Made by a program: the position numbers and the translations under genes
In this document: positions 1 to 9,015 of the stretch, one piece after another
How positions within the stretch are numbered: the first letter of the stretch is position 1
Layout: each line of letters starts with the position of its first letter
NCBI GenBank assembly: GCA_965232015.1
Contig: OZ246946.1
Location: 3,224,001-3,288,000 of the forward strand
Length of the DNA stretch: 64,000 bases
Direction: 5' to 3'
Origin: JAJEAO01 sp963667635
Lineage (GTDB): Bacteria > Acidobacteriota > Vicinamibacteria > Marinacidobacterales > Marinacidobacteraceae
The notes under the pieces: generated by a model
The model's input: only the letters and a program-made list of their open reading frames with translations
What the model was told of the DNA's origin: nothing
The model's database searches: none

Positions 1-207
1 GAGGGGATTCCTCGCGGGGACGAGCACACCTCGGCGCTCCAACTCCCCCTGAGGCTCCTCCAGCGACTGGGCCGGCTCCGGGATGGGACGGATCTCCGCC
101 ACCGGCTTTCCCCGCCAGGAGACGCGAACCGTGCGCCCGTGGCGAACTTGCCGCATGACTTCCGAGAAACGGGACTTCGCCTCAGAGGTCGAAAGCATGG
201 GAAGCAT
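1..207 (-). CDS. Phd/YefM-type antitoxin, truncated by window edge
   Basis: Reading leftward from the ATG at 207, the frame is open to base 1 (69 codons seen). The N-terminus MLPMLSTSEAKSRFSEVMRQ followed by a short basic stretch and a segment like WRGKPVAEIRPI is the usual opening of Phd/YefM antitoxins, which dimerise on their own operator and neutralise a toxin through the C-terminal tail. A second in-frame ATG at 198 is an equally possible start. The partner toxin would lie beyond the left edge, so the module type (RelE, Doc or PIN) cannot be told. It starts only 17 bp after the end of the broken fic gene, in the same direction. Family assignment is from motif recognition only. Confidence 0.7.
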   Translation of the reverse strand, partial: MLPMLSTSEAKSRFSEVMRQVRHGRTVRVSWRGKPVAEIRPIPEPAQSLEEPQGELERRGVLVPARNPL

Positions 208-224
208 CTGGCTGGTCTAACCGG

Positions 225-1956
225 TCATTCCCGGGAGGGAGCGGGCGTCTGGGCGACTTCGACGCGTTCGGCGATGAAGTCCGCGAACGGCCGGATGTCC
301 TGTCCGGCGCTCGCCTTCTCGAGTGCGGCCAGATAGCCCGCGCGGTCTTCGACGCGGATCACCGTCCACACAAAGCCGCCCGCAGCCAGCATCAGGTTCA
401 TGAGGAACCGGGCCATCCGGCCGTTGCCGTCGGGCCACGGGTGGATGGGTCCCAGCGCCCAGTGGCCCAGGACGGCGCGAACCGCCGGCTCGGGTTCCTC
501 TTGCAGCAAACGGAAGAGCGCGTCCATCGCCGGTCGCACGGCTTCGGCGCGCGGCGGCACGTGGCGCGATCCCCGGATGAAGACCGGCCCGGACCGGTAG
601 CCCGCCAGAGCGTGAGCCGGAAGGATGCCGGCGCGGACCGACGGGGCGAAGAGCGCCTGATGCCACTTCTGGTGGCCGGCGCGGGCGATTCGGGCGGCCT
701 CGGCCCCGCGGAGCACCTTTCCCACGGCGTCACGCACATGAGTGAATGCTCGCCAATTCAGCCTGTGGATGAAGTCGCGTGAGCACCGAGAGTGGCGAGG
801 CGCCCGGCTGACGAGGCGCGCGAGGGAGGAATACCGCACCGTCTTTCGACCGATGCGCAACGAAGAGCGGCCCGGAGCGTAGCGGAGGGGCGCGTTCAGC
901 CGGGATGCATCGCCGCTCGAATGCCGCGTGACTTTATCCACAGGCTGAATGGCCGAGCGCAGCGAGAGCGTCGCGGTGGCGCCGGTCCGCGCCCTCCGGA
1001 TCCCAGGCCCCGTCGCGCACCCGCTGCACGAGTTCCGGGGAAACCTGATAGCCCTCGATCGAGAGCGAGTGGTAGGCGTCGGTGCGATAGATCTCCGACA
1101 CGGCGGCCACGTACGCTTCCCGGTCACCTGACAGCCCCGGCGCCGGGGGGAAGCGATCCAGAACCGGTTGCCGAAACCGCCTCCACAGCGCTCGAATCCG
1201 CTGCGCCGCCGGGTGAGCCTCCGGCAGCATCGTGACCGCGAGGGTCGGCTCGAATGGATCGGTCTCGCGGATGTCGTATCCGGCGGCCCGCATCGCATCC
1301 TTGATCTGGTCCGCGAGATCGGAGCGGCGCAGGCGTCGGAATGCTCCGGCCAGCCGGCCGGCGACGTAGGGCTGTCCGCGGTCGAGGAGGTGCGCGAGGA
1401 TCCTTCCTCTGTTCGCGAGCTGCGAAATCAGCACTTGTGCTTCCACCGGATGGGTGCGGAAGAACACGGGAGGCAGGCGGACAGCGGCTGCTTCCGGCGA
1501 GAGAATCCTCAGACTGTCCCTCTGCTGCGCCTCCTCTGGCGCCGGCTCTCTCGGGTCCTGGAGGTCGATCAGCGAGGTGCCGAAGGGCAGCGCGACCTGG
1601 TTGTTCGATCCGGCGGGTGCGTGGAGCACGACCTGATCGGGAATGGTGGTGCTGCCGGCGTGGAGCAGGGCCGACGTCGTGGATGAGAGCCACCAGCGCT
1701 CGCCGAAGCGATGGGCGGCGTAGCGGGCGCAGAACTCCCAGAACGCGGCGTACCACGGGGTCGAATCTCCGGGCAGCACTCCCGGGCTCTGGACGAGCAG
1801 CCAGCCGTTGATTGCGCGGCGCAAGTACCCGTTCCGGATCAGCCGCTCCCGATGCACCCGAGTGAACTCCGCGGCCCGAAACACCCGGCGGCTACGGCGC
1901 CGCAGTCGCGCCAGCACGTCGAGCGAGGCGGCGAGTCGTCGGTGGGCGGTAGCCAT
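225..1956 (-). pseudogene. Fic-family protein with AbiEi-like N-terminus, split by an inserted element
   Basis: The 5' part (1956 down to about 951) encodes a winged-helix-like N-terminus (FRAAEFTRVHRERLIRNGYL, similar to AbiEi-type antitoxin domains), a long middle region, and a Fic N-terminal helix with SIEGYQVS, matching the inhibitory S-x-x-x-E-G motif. The 3' part (about 755 to 225) encodes the Fic core with HPWPDGNGRMAR (about 410-445), which matches the HxFx(D/E)GNGRxxR AMP-transfer motif. Between them lies a 195-bp repeat element; the N-terminal frame hits TAA 15 bases inside it. Deleting 193 bp, with a retained AT, rejoins the halves in frame as ...ALAALG-H-WRAFTHV, giving a protein of about 510 residues. 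Fic enzymes AMPylate target proteins; this copy should be inactive unless the halves are made separately. Confidence 0.85.
756..950. mobile_element. MITE-like element, copy 1 (inside fic)
   Basis: A 195-bp non-coding segment bounded by inverted repeats: left end ATTCAGCCTGTGGATGAAGT, right end the reverse complement of ATTCAGCCTGTGGATAAAGT. The arms match over about 24 bp with two mismatches. The same sequence recurs at 27863-28056 (same orientation) and 41545-41774 (opposite orientation). Fic reading-frame reconstruction suggests a 2-bp AT target duplication, but AT may simply belong to the ends, because it flanks nearly every copy. No transposase is encoded; mobilisation would need one elsewhere. 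Family unknown. Confidence 0.75.
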
Positions 1957-1991
1957 CGGGGCGCGGTTCGGTTCCCTCCCGGAACCGGGAC

Positions 1992-2026
1992 ACCACTAGT
2001 ATATTTGGTTGTGATACCGCTAGTGT
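1992..2026 (-). promoter_or_regulatory. Candidate fic promoter and operator repeats
   Basis: Two copies of ACC(A/G)CTAGT(A/G)T lie at 1992-2002 and 2016-2026, 24 bp apart, about 35-70 bp upstream of the fic start at 1956. On the minus strand TATACT (1998-2003) makes a good -10 and overlaps one repeat; no convincing -35 is seen. The CTAG cores also make the pair partly inverted. The fic N-terminus resembles AbiEi-type DNA-binding domains that autorepress, so autoregulation is a reasonable inference. Confidence 0.35.
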
Positions 2027-2114
2027 TTTTCGCTTCCTCTCGCTCGTCGAGGAACCGTTGGAGAGCTCTCGGAAACCGTGCGCCCGTTGCGAACCGTGGT
2101 TGTGACGCCCGCCG

Positions 2115-3884
2115 TCACCGGGCCGCGGCGCGAACTGCCGGGTGCGAGTCCGGCGCTCCGTGGGGCGTCGGCAACGCCATTCGCACACCTCCCCGCCGGA
2201 TCATCACCGGCGCCCCCGGCTCGAGCGCCGCATCCGCGCGGGCGAGCTGGTTCTTGAGCATGCTGTCCTTCATGCCGGTGTCCATGAAGCTCCACGGCAG
2301 CTCCTCGTCCGGCTCGCGCTCCCGGTGCAGATAGAAGTCGGCGTCGAGCCCGGCGGCCCGCAGGCTCGGGTTCAGCGCCCGCCCGTCGGCGAGCGACAGG
2401 ACCACCGGGGCGAGGCGTCGGTCCCCGACCGCGAGGATCGCCTGGAGGCGCTCGAGTCGCGGCGACTTCATGTGCGCCTCGACGCCGGACTCCGCACCGA
2501 GTTCCCGCCGGAGGAGCCGCATCTTCCAGGTCAGCTCGCGAAGCGGCGCCATCGGCCGCCATTGGAACGGCGTACCCGGCTTGGGGATGAACGGATTCAC
2601 GCTCGCGATCGTCCGCCCCCGCGGGTTGCGCGCGCGGACCCGATCGCGGATGGCGCGGACCAGCGGCGGGATGCCGAGCACGTCCTCCTCGGTCTCCCCC
2701 GGCAGCCCGACCATGAGATACAGCTTCAGGTTCACGACCCCGGCGTCGAGCAGGATCCCCACCTTGTCGAGGATCTCGTCGTTCGTGACCCGCTTGTGGA
2801 TCGCGATCCGCAGCCGGTCGGTGCCGACCTCGGGGGCGACCGCCACCGTGCGTTCCCCGCTCTCCGCGAGCGGGCGCACGAACTCGTCACGCACATCCTC
2901 GAACCGGACCGAGGAGACGCTGACCCGGTAGCCCATGTCCCGCAGCTCGCTCACCAGCGGCACGATCTCGCGGTGGGCGCCCACCGCGGTCGAAACCAGC
3001 CCGATCCGGTCGGTGTGGGGCCTCGCGGCGCGGGCCAGATCGAGGAGGCGCTCCACCTCGAACGACCGCTTGGGGAGGTAGTTGTAGCCGGCCCAGCAGA
3101 AACGGCACAAGGTGGGACAGCCCCGGGAGACCTCCACGAGGAACTTCTCCGACATTTCGGTCTCGCGCGTGAGCAGGAAGGTCGCGGGAGGAGGGAACCG
3201 CGCGTCCTTGCCCATCCGGGCCCGGACCACCGGGCCGCCGCCCCGCACCCGCCGATCCCGGATGCGTCCATCCTCCGCATAGGAGATCTCGTGCGTCGCC
3301 GGCACGTAGAACCCGGGCTCCCCGGCGAGTCCGGCGAGCTGCTCCGCCTTCGACCCCGCCCGCAGCCGGTCGGTCAGCGCCGGGAGCAGCGCCTCCGCCT
3401 CGCCCACCGCGAAAGCGTCCACGAACGGCGCGATCGGTTCCGGGTTCAGGAAGGTCACCGGCCCGCCGGCGATGACCAGCGGATCCCGGGGACGGCGATC
3501 CTCCGCCAGCGGCTCGAGCCCGGCGAGCCGAAGCATCTCCACGAGATGCACCAGGTCGGGCTCGAACGTGATCGAGAACGCGATCACATCGAAGCTCCGC
3601 ACCGGGCGCCCGCTCTCCAGCGCCCGCAGCGGGGTTCCGGTTCGCCGGTACTCGCGCATCTCGCCCCGGTCCGGCAGGAAGAACCGCTCGCTCTCGCAGT
3701 CGGGCAGCAGGCTCCAGAACCGGTGCACCGCCTGGAAGCCCACATTCGACATCCCGAGCGCGTAGCGGTTCGGATAGCCCACCGCGACCCGCAACCCGGC
3801 CCGGGCGGTCGAGCCGGAGTCTCCCCCGAGGCGAATCTCCCGGGCCAGCCGGCGGTCCGCCCGCTGCCGCAGCAGGCGGCTCAC
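2115..3884 (-). CDS. TIGR03960-type B12-binding radical SAM protein
   Basis: 589 residues. An N-terminal cobalamin-binding-like Rossmann region (VAVGYPNRYALGMSNVGFQ about 33-51; FSITFEPDLVHLVEMLRLAG about 103-122) is followed by a radical SAM core whose cluster motif is C256-x3-C260-x2-C263 in SRGCPTLCRFCWAGY. Length and opening fit the TIGR03960 family, often the N-terminal partner of TIGR03936 proteins next to rne/rng or ribosomal genes; the substrate is unknown. The ATG overlaps the stop of the zinc-ribbon gene by 4 bp (ATGA), implying translational coupling. No TIGR03936 partner follows; the next gene downstream is the broken fic. Confidence 0.85.
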   Translation of the reverse strand: MSRLLRQRADRRLAREIRLGGDSGSTARAGLRVAVGYPNRYALGMSNVGFQAVHRFWSLLPDCESERFFLPDRGEMREYRRTGTPLRALESGRPVRSFDVIAFSITFEPDLVHLVEMLRLAGLEPLAEDRRPRDPLVIAGGPVTFLNPEPIAPFVDAFAVGEAEALLPALTDRLRAGSKAEQLAGLAGEPGFYVPATHEISYAEDGRIRDRRVRGGGPVVRARMGKDARFPPPATFLLTRETEMSEKFLVEVSRGCPTLCRFCWAGYNYLPKRSFEVERLLDLARAARPHTDRIGLVSTAVGAHREIVPLVSELRDMGYRVSVSSVRFEDVRDEFVRPLAESGERTVAVAPEVGTDRLRIAIHKRVTNDEILDKVGILLDAGVVNLKLYLMVGLPGETEEDVLGIPPLVRAIRDRVRARNPRGRTIASVNPFIPKPGTPFQWRPMAPLRELTWKMRLLRRELGAESGVEAHMKSPRLERLQAILAVGDRRLAPVVLSLADGRALNPSLRAAGLDADFYLHREREPDEELPWSFMDTGMKDSMLKNQLARADAALEPGAPVMIRRGGVRMALPTPHGAPDSHPAVRAAAR

Positions 3885-4606
3885 TCGGGCGGCTCTTCCG
3901 TCGGCGGCTCGAACACGAGGATCCGGCTGCAGATTTCGCAGGTGACCAGCTTCCGGCCGACCCGGATCTCCTCGAACAACTGCGGGCGCATCCGCACGCT
4001 GCAGGCGCCGCAGCGGTTGTCCCAGGTGACCACCACCGCGGTCCCGCCGCGAGCCTTCCGGATCCGTTCGTAGCGGGCCGCGACGGGCGCCGGGAGCGTG
4101 TCCGCCGCGGTCTTCCGCTTCTCCGCCAGCCGGTCGCGCTCGGCGCCGCGGCGCGCCGCTTCCTTCCGCACGTCGGCCTTCTTCGTCTCGAATTCGACCC
4201 GGATCGCGTCGAATTCGCGCGACCGGGCGGCGACGTCGTCCCGAAGCCGGTCCATGTCCTCCATCAGCCCGAGGATCCGGTCCTCGATCCCGGCGATGCG
4301 CTCCCGGGTGGCGGCGATCTGCGTCCGGAGTCCCCGGTACTCGTCGTTGGTGCGCGCCGTCAGCAACTGATCGTCGTAGCGGGACACCGCCGCTTCCGCG
4401 GTCTCCAGCTCCCCTTCATCGCGCCGACGCGTCGAGGCGGTGTCGCTCAGTTCCTTCTCGGTGGCGGCGAGCCGACCCCGCGCCGCCGCGATCTCGTCGT
4501 CAATGGCGGCGAGCCGGCCCGGAACCCGGGCGAGGTCGCGGTCGAGCGAACCGATGCGGGTATCGAGATCCTGTACTTCCCGCAGCGTCGCGAGCTCGGG
4601 AAGCAC
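3881..4606 (-). CDS. Coiled-coil protein with C-terminal C4 zinc ribbon (zf-RING_7/DUF164 type)
   Basis: 241 residues. Residues about 5-180 form a long heptad-rich helical hairpin (repeated LATLREVQDLDTRIGSLDRDL-like segments). The C-terminus carries CGACSVRMRPQ...CEICSRIL, two CxxC knuckles of a zinc ribbon. This architecture matches the DUF164/zf-RING_7 family (CT398-like), which has been linked to sigma-factor or secretion-protein binding in some bacteria; the role here is not known. It sits between the tRNA gene and the radical SAM gene on the same strand and is coupled to the latter by a 4-bp overlap. Confidence 0.85.
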   Translation of the reverse strand: MLPELATLREVQDLDTRIGSLDRDLARVPGRLAAIDDEIAAARGRLAATEKELSDTASTRRRDEGELETAEAAVSRYDDQLLTARTNDEYRGLRTQIAATRERIAGIEDRILGLMEDMDRLRDDVAARSREFDAIRVEFETKKADVRKEAARRGAERDRLAEKRKTAADTLPAPVAARYERIRKARGGTAVVVTWDNRCGACSVRMRPQLFEEIRVGRKLVTCEICSRILVFEPPTEEPPE

Positions 4607-4638
4607 GGGTCACCCCCTCCGCCGGGCTGCCCCGGCGG

Positions 4639-4711
4639 TGGGCCCACCAGGGTTCGAACCTGGGACCAACCGGTTATGAGCCGGCCGCTCTGACCGCTGA
4701 GCTATGGGCCC
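4639..4711 (-). tRNA. tRNA with CAT anticodon (tRNA-Met, or Ile2)
   Basis: A complete 73-nt cloverleaf reads leftward: acceptor GGGCCCA/TGGGCCC, D-arm GCTC...GAGC, anticodon stem GCCGG/CCGGT with loop CTCATAA, T-arm CCAGG-TTCGAAC-CCTGG and discriminator A. The 3' CCA is not encoded (next bases CCG). It has G-C at the first acceptor pair, so it is not an initiator with the usual unpaired 1-72. A CAT anticodon can be elongator Met or, after lysidine modification by TilS, Ile2; sequence alone does not separate these with certainty. Confidence 0.93.
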
Positions 4712-4773
4712 GGACTCCGGGTCCCGCGGGAACCTCACGCCACTGTCTCCTCCGCGTGCGCCCGTCGCGTTCC

Positions 4774-6516
4774 TCAGCCGGAGAACGGGCGCAGCTTGCG
4801 GGCCCGGGCGGGGTGCCGCAGCTTGCGGATGGATTTCGTCTCGATCTGACGGATCCGCTCGCGGGTCACGTCGAACTCGCGCCCGACTTCCTCGAGCGTC
4901 TTCTCCTGCCTCCCATTCAGACCGAAACGGTTGTGGATAACGGCCTCCTCGCGCGGCGTCAGCGTCTTGAGCACTGACTCGATGGTTTCCTGGAGCCGCC
5001 GATTGATCACGAGTTCCTGCGGGGATTCCGCGTTCGGATCCTTGATGAAATCGCCGAGGTGTCCGTCGTCGTCCTCGCCGATCGGCGTCTCGAGCGAGAT
5101 GGGCTCCTGCGCGATCCGCATGACCCGCCGCACCTTCGTCGCCGTCATCCCCATCCGGTCGGCGATCTCCTCCTGCGTGGGCTCGCGCCCCAGCTCCTGG
5201 ACCAGGCTGCGCTGGGTCCGGTGGAGTTTGTTGATCGTCTCGTGCATGTGCACCGGGATGCGGATGGTGCGCGCCTGGTCGGCGATCGCCCGCGTGATGG
5301 CCTGCCGGATCCACCACGTCGCGTATGTCGAGAATTTGTAGCCGCGCCGGTACTCGAACTTGTCCACCGCCTTCATGAGGCCGATGTTGCCCTCCTGGAT
5401 CAGATCGAGGAACTGGAGGCCGCGGTTCGTGTACTTCTTGGCGATCGAGACGACGAGCCGCAGGTTGGCCCGCACCAGATCCTGCTTGGCGAGCTGGGCG
5501 CGCTCTTCCCCGACTTCCATGTTATCGACGGCCCGCTCGAACTCCGGCAGGACCTGCGTCCGGGCCCACTTCACCTTGCGGGGGCTGCCGAACTCGGTCA
5601 TGACCTTCCCGATCCGATCGAGCGTCTTCGTCGCGGCGCGCTTCCGTCGCAGGATCTCTCGCCGGATGGCGGTCTTGTCCTCCGCCGAGGGCAGCCGGAG
5701 CCGGAGCCGCTCGCACGCATCCATTTCGCTCTGCGCTTCCCGGACCTCCTCGTAGAGCCCCTTGATCTCGTCGATCCAGCGGTTCAGCAGCCCTTCGGTG
5801 GGACGCATATCCCAGATGATGTGGCTCATCTCGATCCGCGTCCGGGCGGCCAGCCGGCCCCGGCGCTTGTAAGCCCGCGTGTTGCGGGCCTCCTTGCGCA
5901 GCAGCGAGACCCGGCGCCGATACAGCTTGTGCTTCGCCTCGAGCCGGTCCAGGTGGCCCAGGATGCGGATGCGGTGCGCGTCGTGGCGGATCGTGGTGCC
6001 GCCTTCCGCCACCTCGAAGTTCTCCCGAAGCTGCATCGTGTCCGCCTCGACCTGCGGCCGAAAGTCCTCGAGCAACTGATGGATGATGTAGAGCCGGCGG
6101 GTGATCGCGCGCTTGGAGAGGAACTTGCCGCGCTCGATCCGCTTCGAGATCCGGACCTCGCCCGCCCGGTCGAGCAGCGGCACGACCCCCATCTCGCGCA
6201 GGTACATGCGCACCGGGTCGTTCGTGCGCTCGATGGCGCTTGGGGTCAGGTCGAGGCTCTGCGCCTCGTTGTCACGGTGCTTTTCGTAGTCGGCCTCGGT
6301 CTCGAAGACCTGGATCCCCCACTCCACGAGCGTCTCGAGGAACTCCTCCGGGGGATCGTCCCCCCATGCCTCCTGGATCTCCTCGTTCAGGAGATAGCCC
6401 CGCTCCTTTCCGACGTTCAGCAGGGCGATGACCTCGCGGGTCTGGCCCCCGGCGCCGAAGCTGCGCAGGAGCTGCTCGGGATCGAAACCGGGAGTCTCCG
6501 CTCGTTCCATGCTCAA
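4774..6516 (-). CDS. rpoD: RNA polymerase primary sigma factor RpoD
   Basis: 580 residues with the full housekeeping sigma-70 layout: region 1.1 (REVIALLNVGKERGYLLNEEIQEAW), region 1.2 (DPVRMYLREMGVVPLL), a non-conserved insert of about 200 residues, region 2 (NLRLVVSIAKKYTNRGLQFLDLIQEGNIGLMKAVDKFEY, then YKFSTYATWWIRQAI with the -10-reading and melting residues), region 3 (EPTQEEIADRMGM) and region 4 (TLEEVGREFDVTRERIRQIE, the -35-reading helix-turn-helix). It directs core polymerase to housekeeping promoters. dnaG lies upstream on the same strand, the usual macromolecular-synthesis order. The start at 6516 is followed by acidic region 1.1, so it is likely right. Confidence 0.97.
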   Translation of the reverse strand: MSMERAETPGFDPEQLLRSFGAGGQTREVIALLNVGKERGYLLNEEIQEAWGDDPPEEFLETLVEWGIQVFETEADYEKHRDNEAQSLDLTPSAIERTNDPVRMYLREMGVVPLLDRAGEVRISKRIERGKFLSKRAITRRLYIIHQLLEDFRPQVEADTMQLRENFEVAEGGTTIRHDAHRIRILGHLDRLEAKHKLYRRRVSLLRKEARNTRAYKRRGRLAARTRIEMSHIIWDMRPTEGLLNRWIDEIKGLYEEVREAQSEMDACERLRLRLPSAEDKTAIRREILRRKRAATKTLDRIGKVMTEFGSPRKVKWARTQVLPEFERAVDNMEVGEERAQLAKQDLVRANLRLVVSIAKKYTNRGLQFLDLIQEGNIGLMKAVDKFEYRRGYKFSTYATWWIRQAITRAIADQARTIRIPVHMHETINKLHRTQRSLVQELGREPTQEEIADRMGMTATKVRRVMRIAQEPISLETPIGEDDDGHLGDFIKDPNAESPQELVINRRLQETIESVLKTLTPREEAVIHNRFGLNGRQEKTLEEVGREFDVTRERIRQIETKSIRKLRHPARARKLRPFSG

Positions 6517-6896
6517 CGCGAAAGCCTCAGGGTGTGACGGGCGCGGGAACCGGTGGCCTCAGGCCCCGGCGGTCAGCGGGCAACGCGGTCCAGAGTGCTG
6601 GTCCGGACCACGGAAGTCACGCGCGCCATCCGACGAGGGACGGCGGAAAACGGGTGGCCTCCCGATCCGTGCTCCCGACTCCGAATGGAGCCGGGGGGAC
6701 CGAACTCGTGTCGTCAACCGGACGACGAGATCGTCCGGAACGGAAGGGCCAGCCAAGGTCAACGATTTGCGCCGCTCCGACGGTCGTCCACGGAATTGAC
6801 GCGGAAGCGTCGAACGGCAACCCGGGAATGTACCACGCCCGGCGTGCGCGCCGCCACGCCTGCCGGGCCCCGCCCGCGCCCGCGCCCCCGCCCCCA

Positions 6897-6948
6897 CCGG
6901 GAGAACTGGCCGGGAGAACTGGCCGGGAGAACTGGCCGGGAGAACTGG
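6897..6948. repeat. Four tandem 13-bp CCGGGAGAACTGG units in the dnaG-rpoD gap
   Basis: Exact units begin at 6897, 6910, 6923 and 6936. The 484-bp gap 6517-7000 holds no gene that I can support; apart from this array it appears to be leader sequence for rpoD. The same unit occurs in the opposite orientation three times in tandem at 30008-30046, and singly in several other intergenic mosaics. Each unit is nearly palindromic (CC-GGGAGAACTGG / CCAGTTCTCCCGG), so transcripts could form short hairpins. Confidence 0.8.
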
Positions 6949-7000
6949 CGCCGGAGGCCTGTCTTGCCGACGCGCCGGCAGGAGAGCGACGCTCCATGGC

Positions 7001-8818
7001 TCATCCCCGTCCGAAGTTGCGCGTGAGGAGGCCGTCCATCTCCACCGTGATCTCCCGGAGCCGGTCGAACAGCTCCGCCGACTCGCCCCGCCGGACCTCC
7101 CCCTTGATGCGGCCGAGCTGCAGCCGCAGCGCGCGCAGCCGGAGCGCGCCGAAACAGTCCGCCGGAGTCTGCCGATCGAGATCGAGCCCCACCGGATCCA
7201 TCTGCGCGGCCACCAGGACCCGCTGGATCGGTCCTGGCTCCGAGCTGAGTTCCGCGAGTCGGGTCGGCAGATCCTCCCCCGCCTCGGCGACGGCCTTCAG
7301 ATCGAGAAACGCGGGAGCGAGCGCGAGGCCCTCGAAGTCCTCCGCCGCCGCGTTGCACAGGATCCGGGTCACCTCGTCCGGCCGCTTCCCGATCCACCGG
7401 ATCAGCTCGCGCTCCGCCGGGAGCGGCCCGTTCGCCGCGGAATCGCCCGCGGTCCCGCGGGGACCTCGCGCCTCCTCGCCTCGGGGATCGCCGTGTCGGG
7501 GGTCGTCCGGCCCGCGCCGCATCGTCGCCCGACCCGCCACCCGGGCCAGCTCCGCCCGGGCCGCGTCCAGGGAGAAGCCGAGCCCACCCGCAACTTCGGC
7601 GAGCCAGGTCTCGCGGTCCAGTGGACTCGGCGCCCGGGCGATGACCTCGAGGATGCCCCGCGCCGCGTCGGCTCGACGTCCGCCCGCCCCCGATGGCCCC
7701 TCGAGCGCCTCCGCCACCAGGAAGTCCACGAACCCGGGCGCCACGCGCACCGCCTCCCTCAGCGCCCCGCCGCCTTCCTCCCGCACCAGATCGTCTGGAT
7801 CGCGGCCGTCCCCGAACCGGGCCACCCGGACCCGGATCCCGGCCTCGAGGAGCACTCCGACCGCCTTCCTCGCCGCCCGGCGCCCGCCCGGGTCCGAATC
7901 GAACGCCAGCACCACGTCCCGGGTCTGGGCGGCGAGCAGCTTCGCGTGCTGGGGCGTGAGCGCGGTTCCGCACACCGCCACCGCGTTCGGGACCCCCGCC
8001 TGCCACGCCGAAAGGCAGTCGAAGTAGCCCTCCATGAGGATCGCCTGTCGCTCCCGGCGGATCGCGGTCCGGGCGTGGTTGAACCCGTAGAGCACGCCGT
8101 ACTTCCGATAGATCGGCGTTTCCCTCGTATTCAGGTACTTGGGCTCCTTCCCGTCGAGGCTCCGCCCGGCGAACGAGACGACGCGGCCCGACCCATCGAG
8201 GATGGGGACGATCAGGCGGTTGCGAAAGAAGTCGTAGTGCCCGCCGCGTCGTCCCAGGACCAGCCCCACCTCGATCCGGATCGGCATCGGCACCCCGTCG
8301 CGTCCGAGCGCCCGTGACAGGTCGTCCCACTCACCCGTCGCGTAGCCGAGCCCGTATTCGGTGATCGTCGCGTCGCTCAGCCCGCGCTCGCGAAGCGCCC
8401 CGAGAGCCTTCTTCCCAACGGGGCGGGTCAGCGCCGCGCGGAAGAACTGGAGCGCCTTCCGGTTCGCGGCCCGGAGCGCTTCCTGGCGGGAGGCGCGCTC
8501 CGGGTTCCGCGTCGGGATGGGGATGCCGGCCCGGCGGGCGAGGGTGTGGAGCGACTCCACGAAGGTGAGGCCGTCGCGCTTCATCAGGAACGAGAAGACG
8601 TCCCCGCTCTCCTTGCACCCGAAGCAGTGGAAGAACCCCCGTTCGGCGTTCACCTGGAACGACGGCGCGGTCTCCTTGTGGAACGGACACAGACCCGCGA
8701 ACCGGCCGGGACCGACCGGGCGGAGCGCGATCTGCTCGCCGATCAGGTCGGTGATCTCGGTCGCATCGCGAACCTGCTCCCGAAACCCGTCGTCAGCCAC
8801 TGGAACGTCGGACTCCAC
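7001..8818 (-). CDS. dnaG: DNA primase DnaG
   Basis: 605 residues; lays RNA primers at replication forks. The N-terminal CHC2 zinc-binding domain shows C44-P-F-H47 and C65-F-G-C68. The TOPRIM catalytic domain shows the acidic motif in ILMEGYFDCLSAWQAG and the DxD in LAFDSDPGGRRAARKA. The C-terminal third is more variable and probably holds the DnaB-interacting helicase-binding domain. The start is GTG at 8818; the conserved DIGEQI-like helix and zinc finger begin soon after, so no earlier start is needed. It lies upstream of rpoD on the same strand. A CCAGTTCTCCCGG repeat abuts the start codon. Confidence 0.96.
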   Translation of the reverse strand: MESDVPVADDGFREQVRDATEITDLIGEQIALRPVGPGRFAGLCPFHKETAPSFQVNAERGFFHCFGCKESGDVFSFLMKRDGLTFVESLHTLARRAGIPIPTRNPERASRQEALRAANRKALQFFRAALTRPVGKKALGALRERGLSDATITEYGLGYATGEWDDLSRALGRDGVPMPIRIEVGLVLGRRGGHYDFFRNRLIVPILDGSGRVVSFAGRSLDGKEPKYLNTRETPIYRKYGVLYGFNHARTAIRRERQAILMEGYFDCLSAWQAGVPNAVAVCGTALTPQHAKLLAAQTRDVVLAFDSDPGGRRAARKAVGVLLEAGIRVRVARFGDGRDPDDLVREEGGGALREAVRVAPGFVDFLVAEALEGPSGAGGRRADAARGILEVIARAPSPLDRETWLAEVAGGLGFSLDAARAELARVAGRATMRRGPDDPRHGDPRGEEARGPRGTAGDSAANGPLPAERELIRWIGKRPDEVTRILCNAAAEDFEGLALAPAFLDLKAVAEAGEDLPTRLAELSSEPGPIQRVLVAAQMDPVGLDLDRQTPADCFGALRLRALRLQLGRIKGEVRRGESAELFDRLREITVEMDGLLTRNFGRG

Positions 8819-8938
8819 CAGTTCTCCCGGTGGGGGGCCGGCACGTATGGATCGCCGGTCTCCAGTCCGGGACGGATGCTACCCCGACCTCTGCCGGAGC
8901 TCGCCGGACCGCAACGCCGGTCTCCAGTCCGGCAGGCG
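8818..8938. repeat. Short-repeat mosaic between dnaG and larB
   Basis: The divergent gap carries one CCAGTTCTCCCGG unit (8818-8830) and two degenerate copies of the GCCGG(A/T)CTCCAGTCCGGC palindrome (about 8852-8870 and 8918-8937). Both families recur elsewhere in the window. No promoter stands out for either gene. Confidence 0.6.
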
Positions 8939-9015
8939 CGGCCAACACCCGGGCCCGTCCCAAGGCGTCACTCCGCATGGCCCCCGAGAGCTGCCCGGCG
9001 CTTCATACTGCCCCC

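Noticed and set aside
756..950. Small coding gene within the repeat element
   Set aside because: The frames read through into flanks differently in each copy and accumulate stops; the conserved parts are ends and hairpin, not codons.
2142..4073. 643-aa open frame antisense to the radical SAM and zinc-ribbon genes
   Set aside because: Composition rich in Arg, His and Pro without domains; a shadow of a high-GC gene on the other strand.
4639..4711. Initiator tRNA-fMet
   Set aside because: The first acceptor base pair is G-C and the anticodon stem lacks the three G-C pairs typical of initiators. Elongator Met or Ile2 fits better.
5059..6537. 492-aa open frame antisense to rpoD
   Set aside because: Exact shadow of the sigma-factor gene, with no recognisable motif.
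6700..6790. Possible second tRNA in the dnaG-rpoD gap
   Set aside because: A TTCG loop-like segment exists, but no acceptor or anticodon stem pairs.
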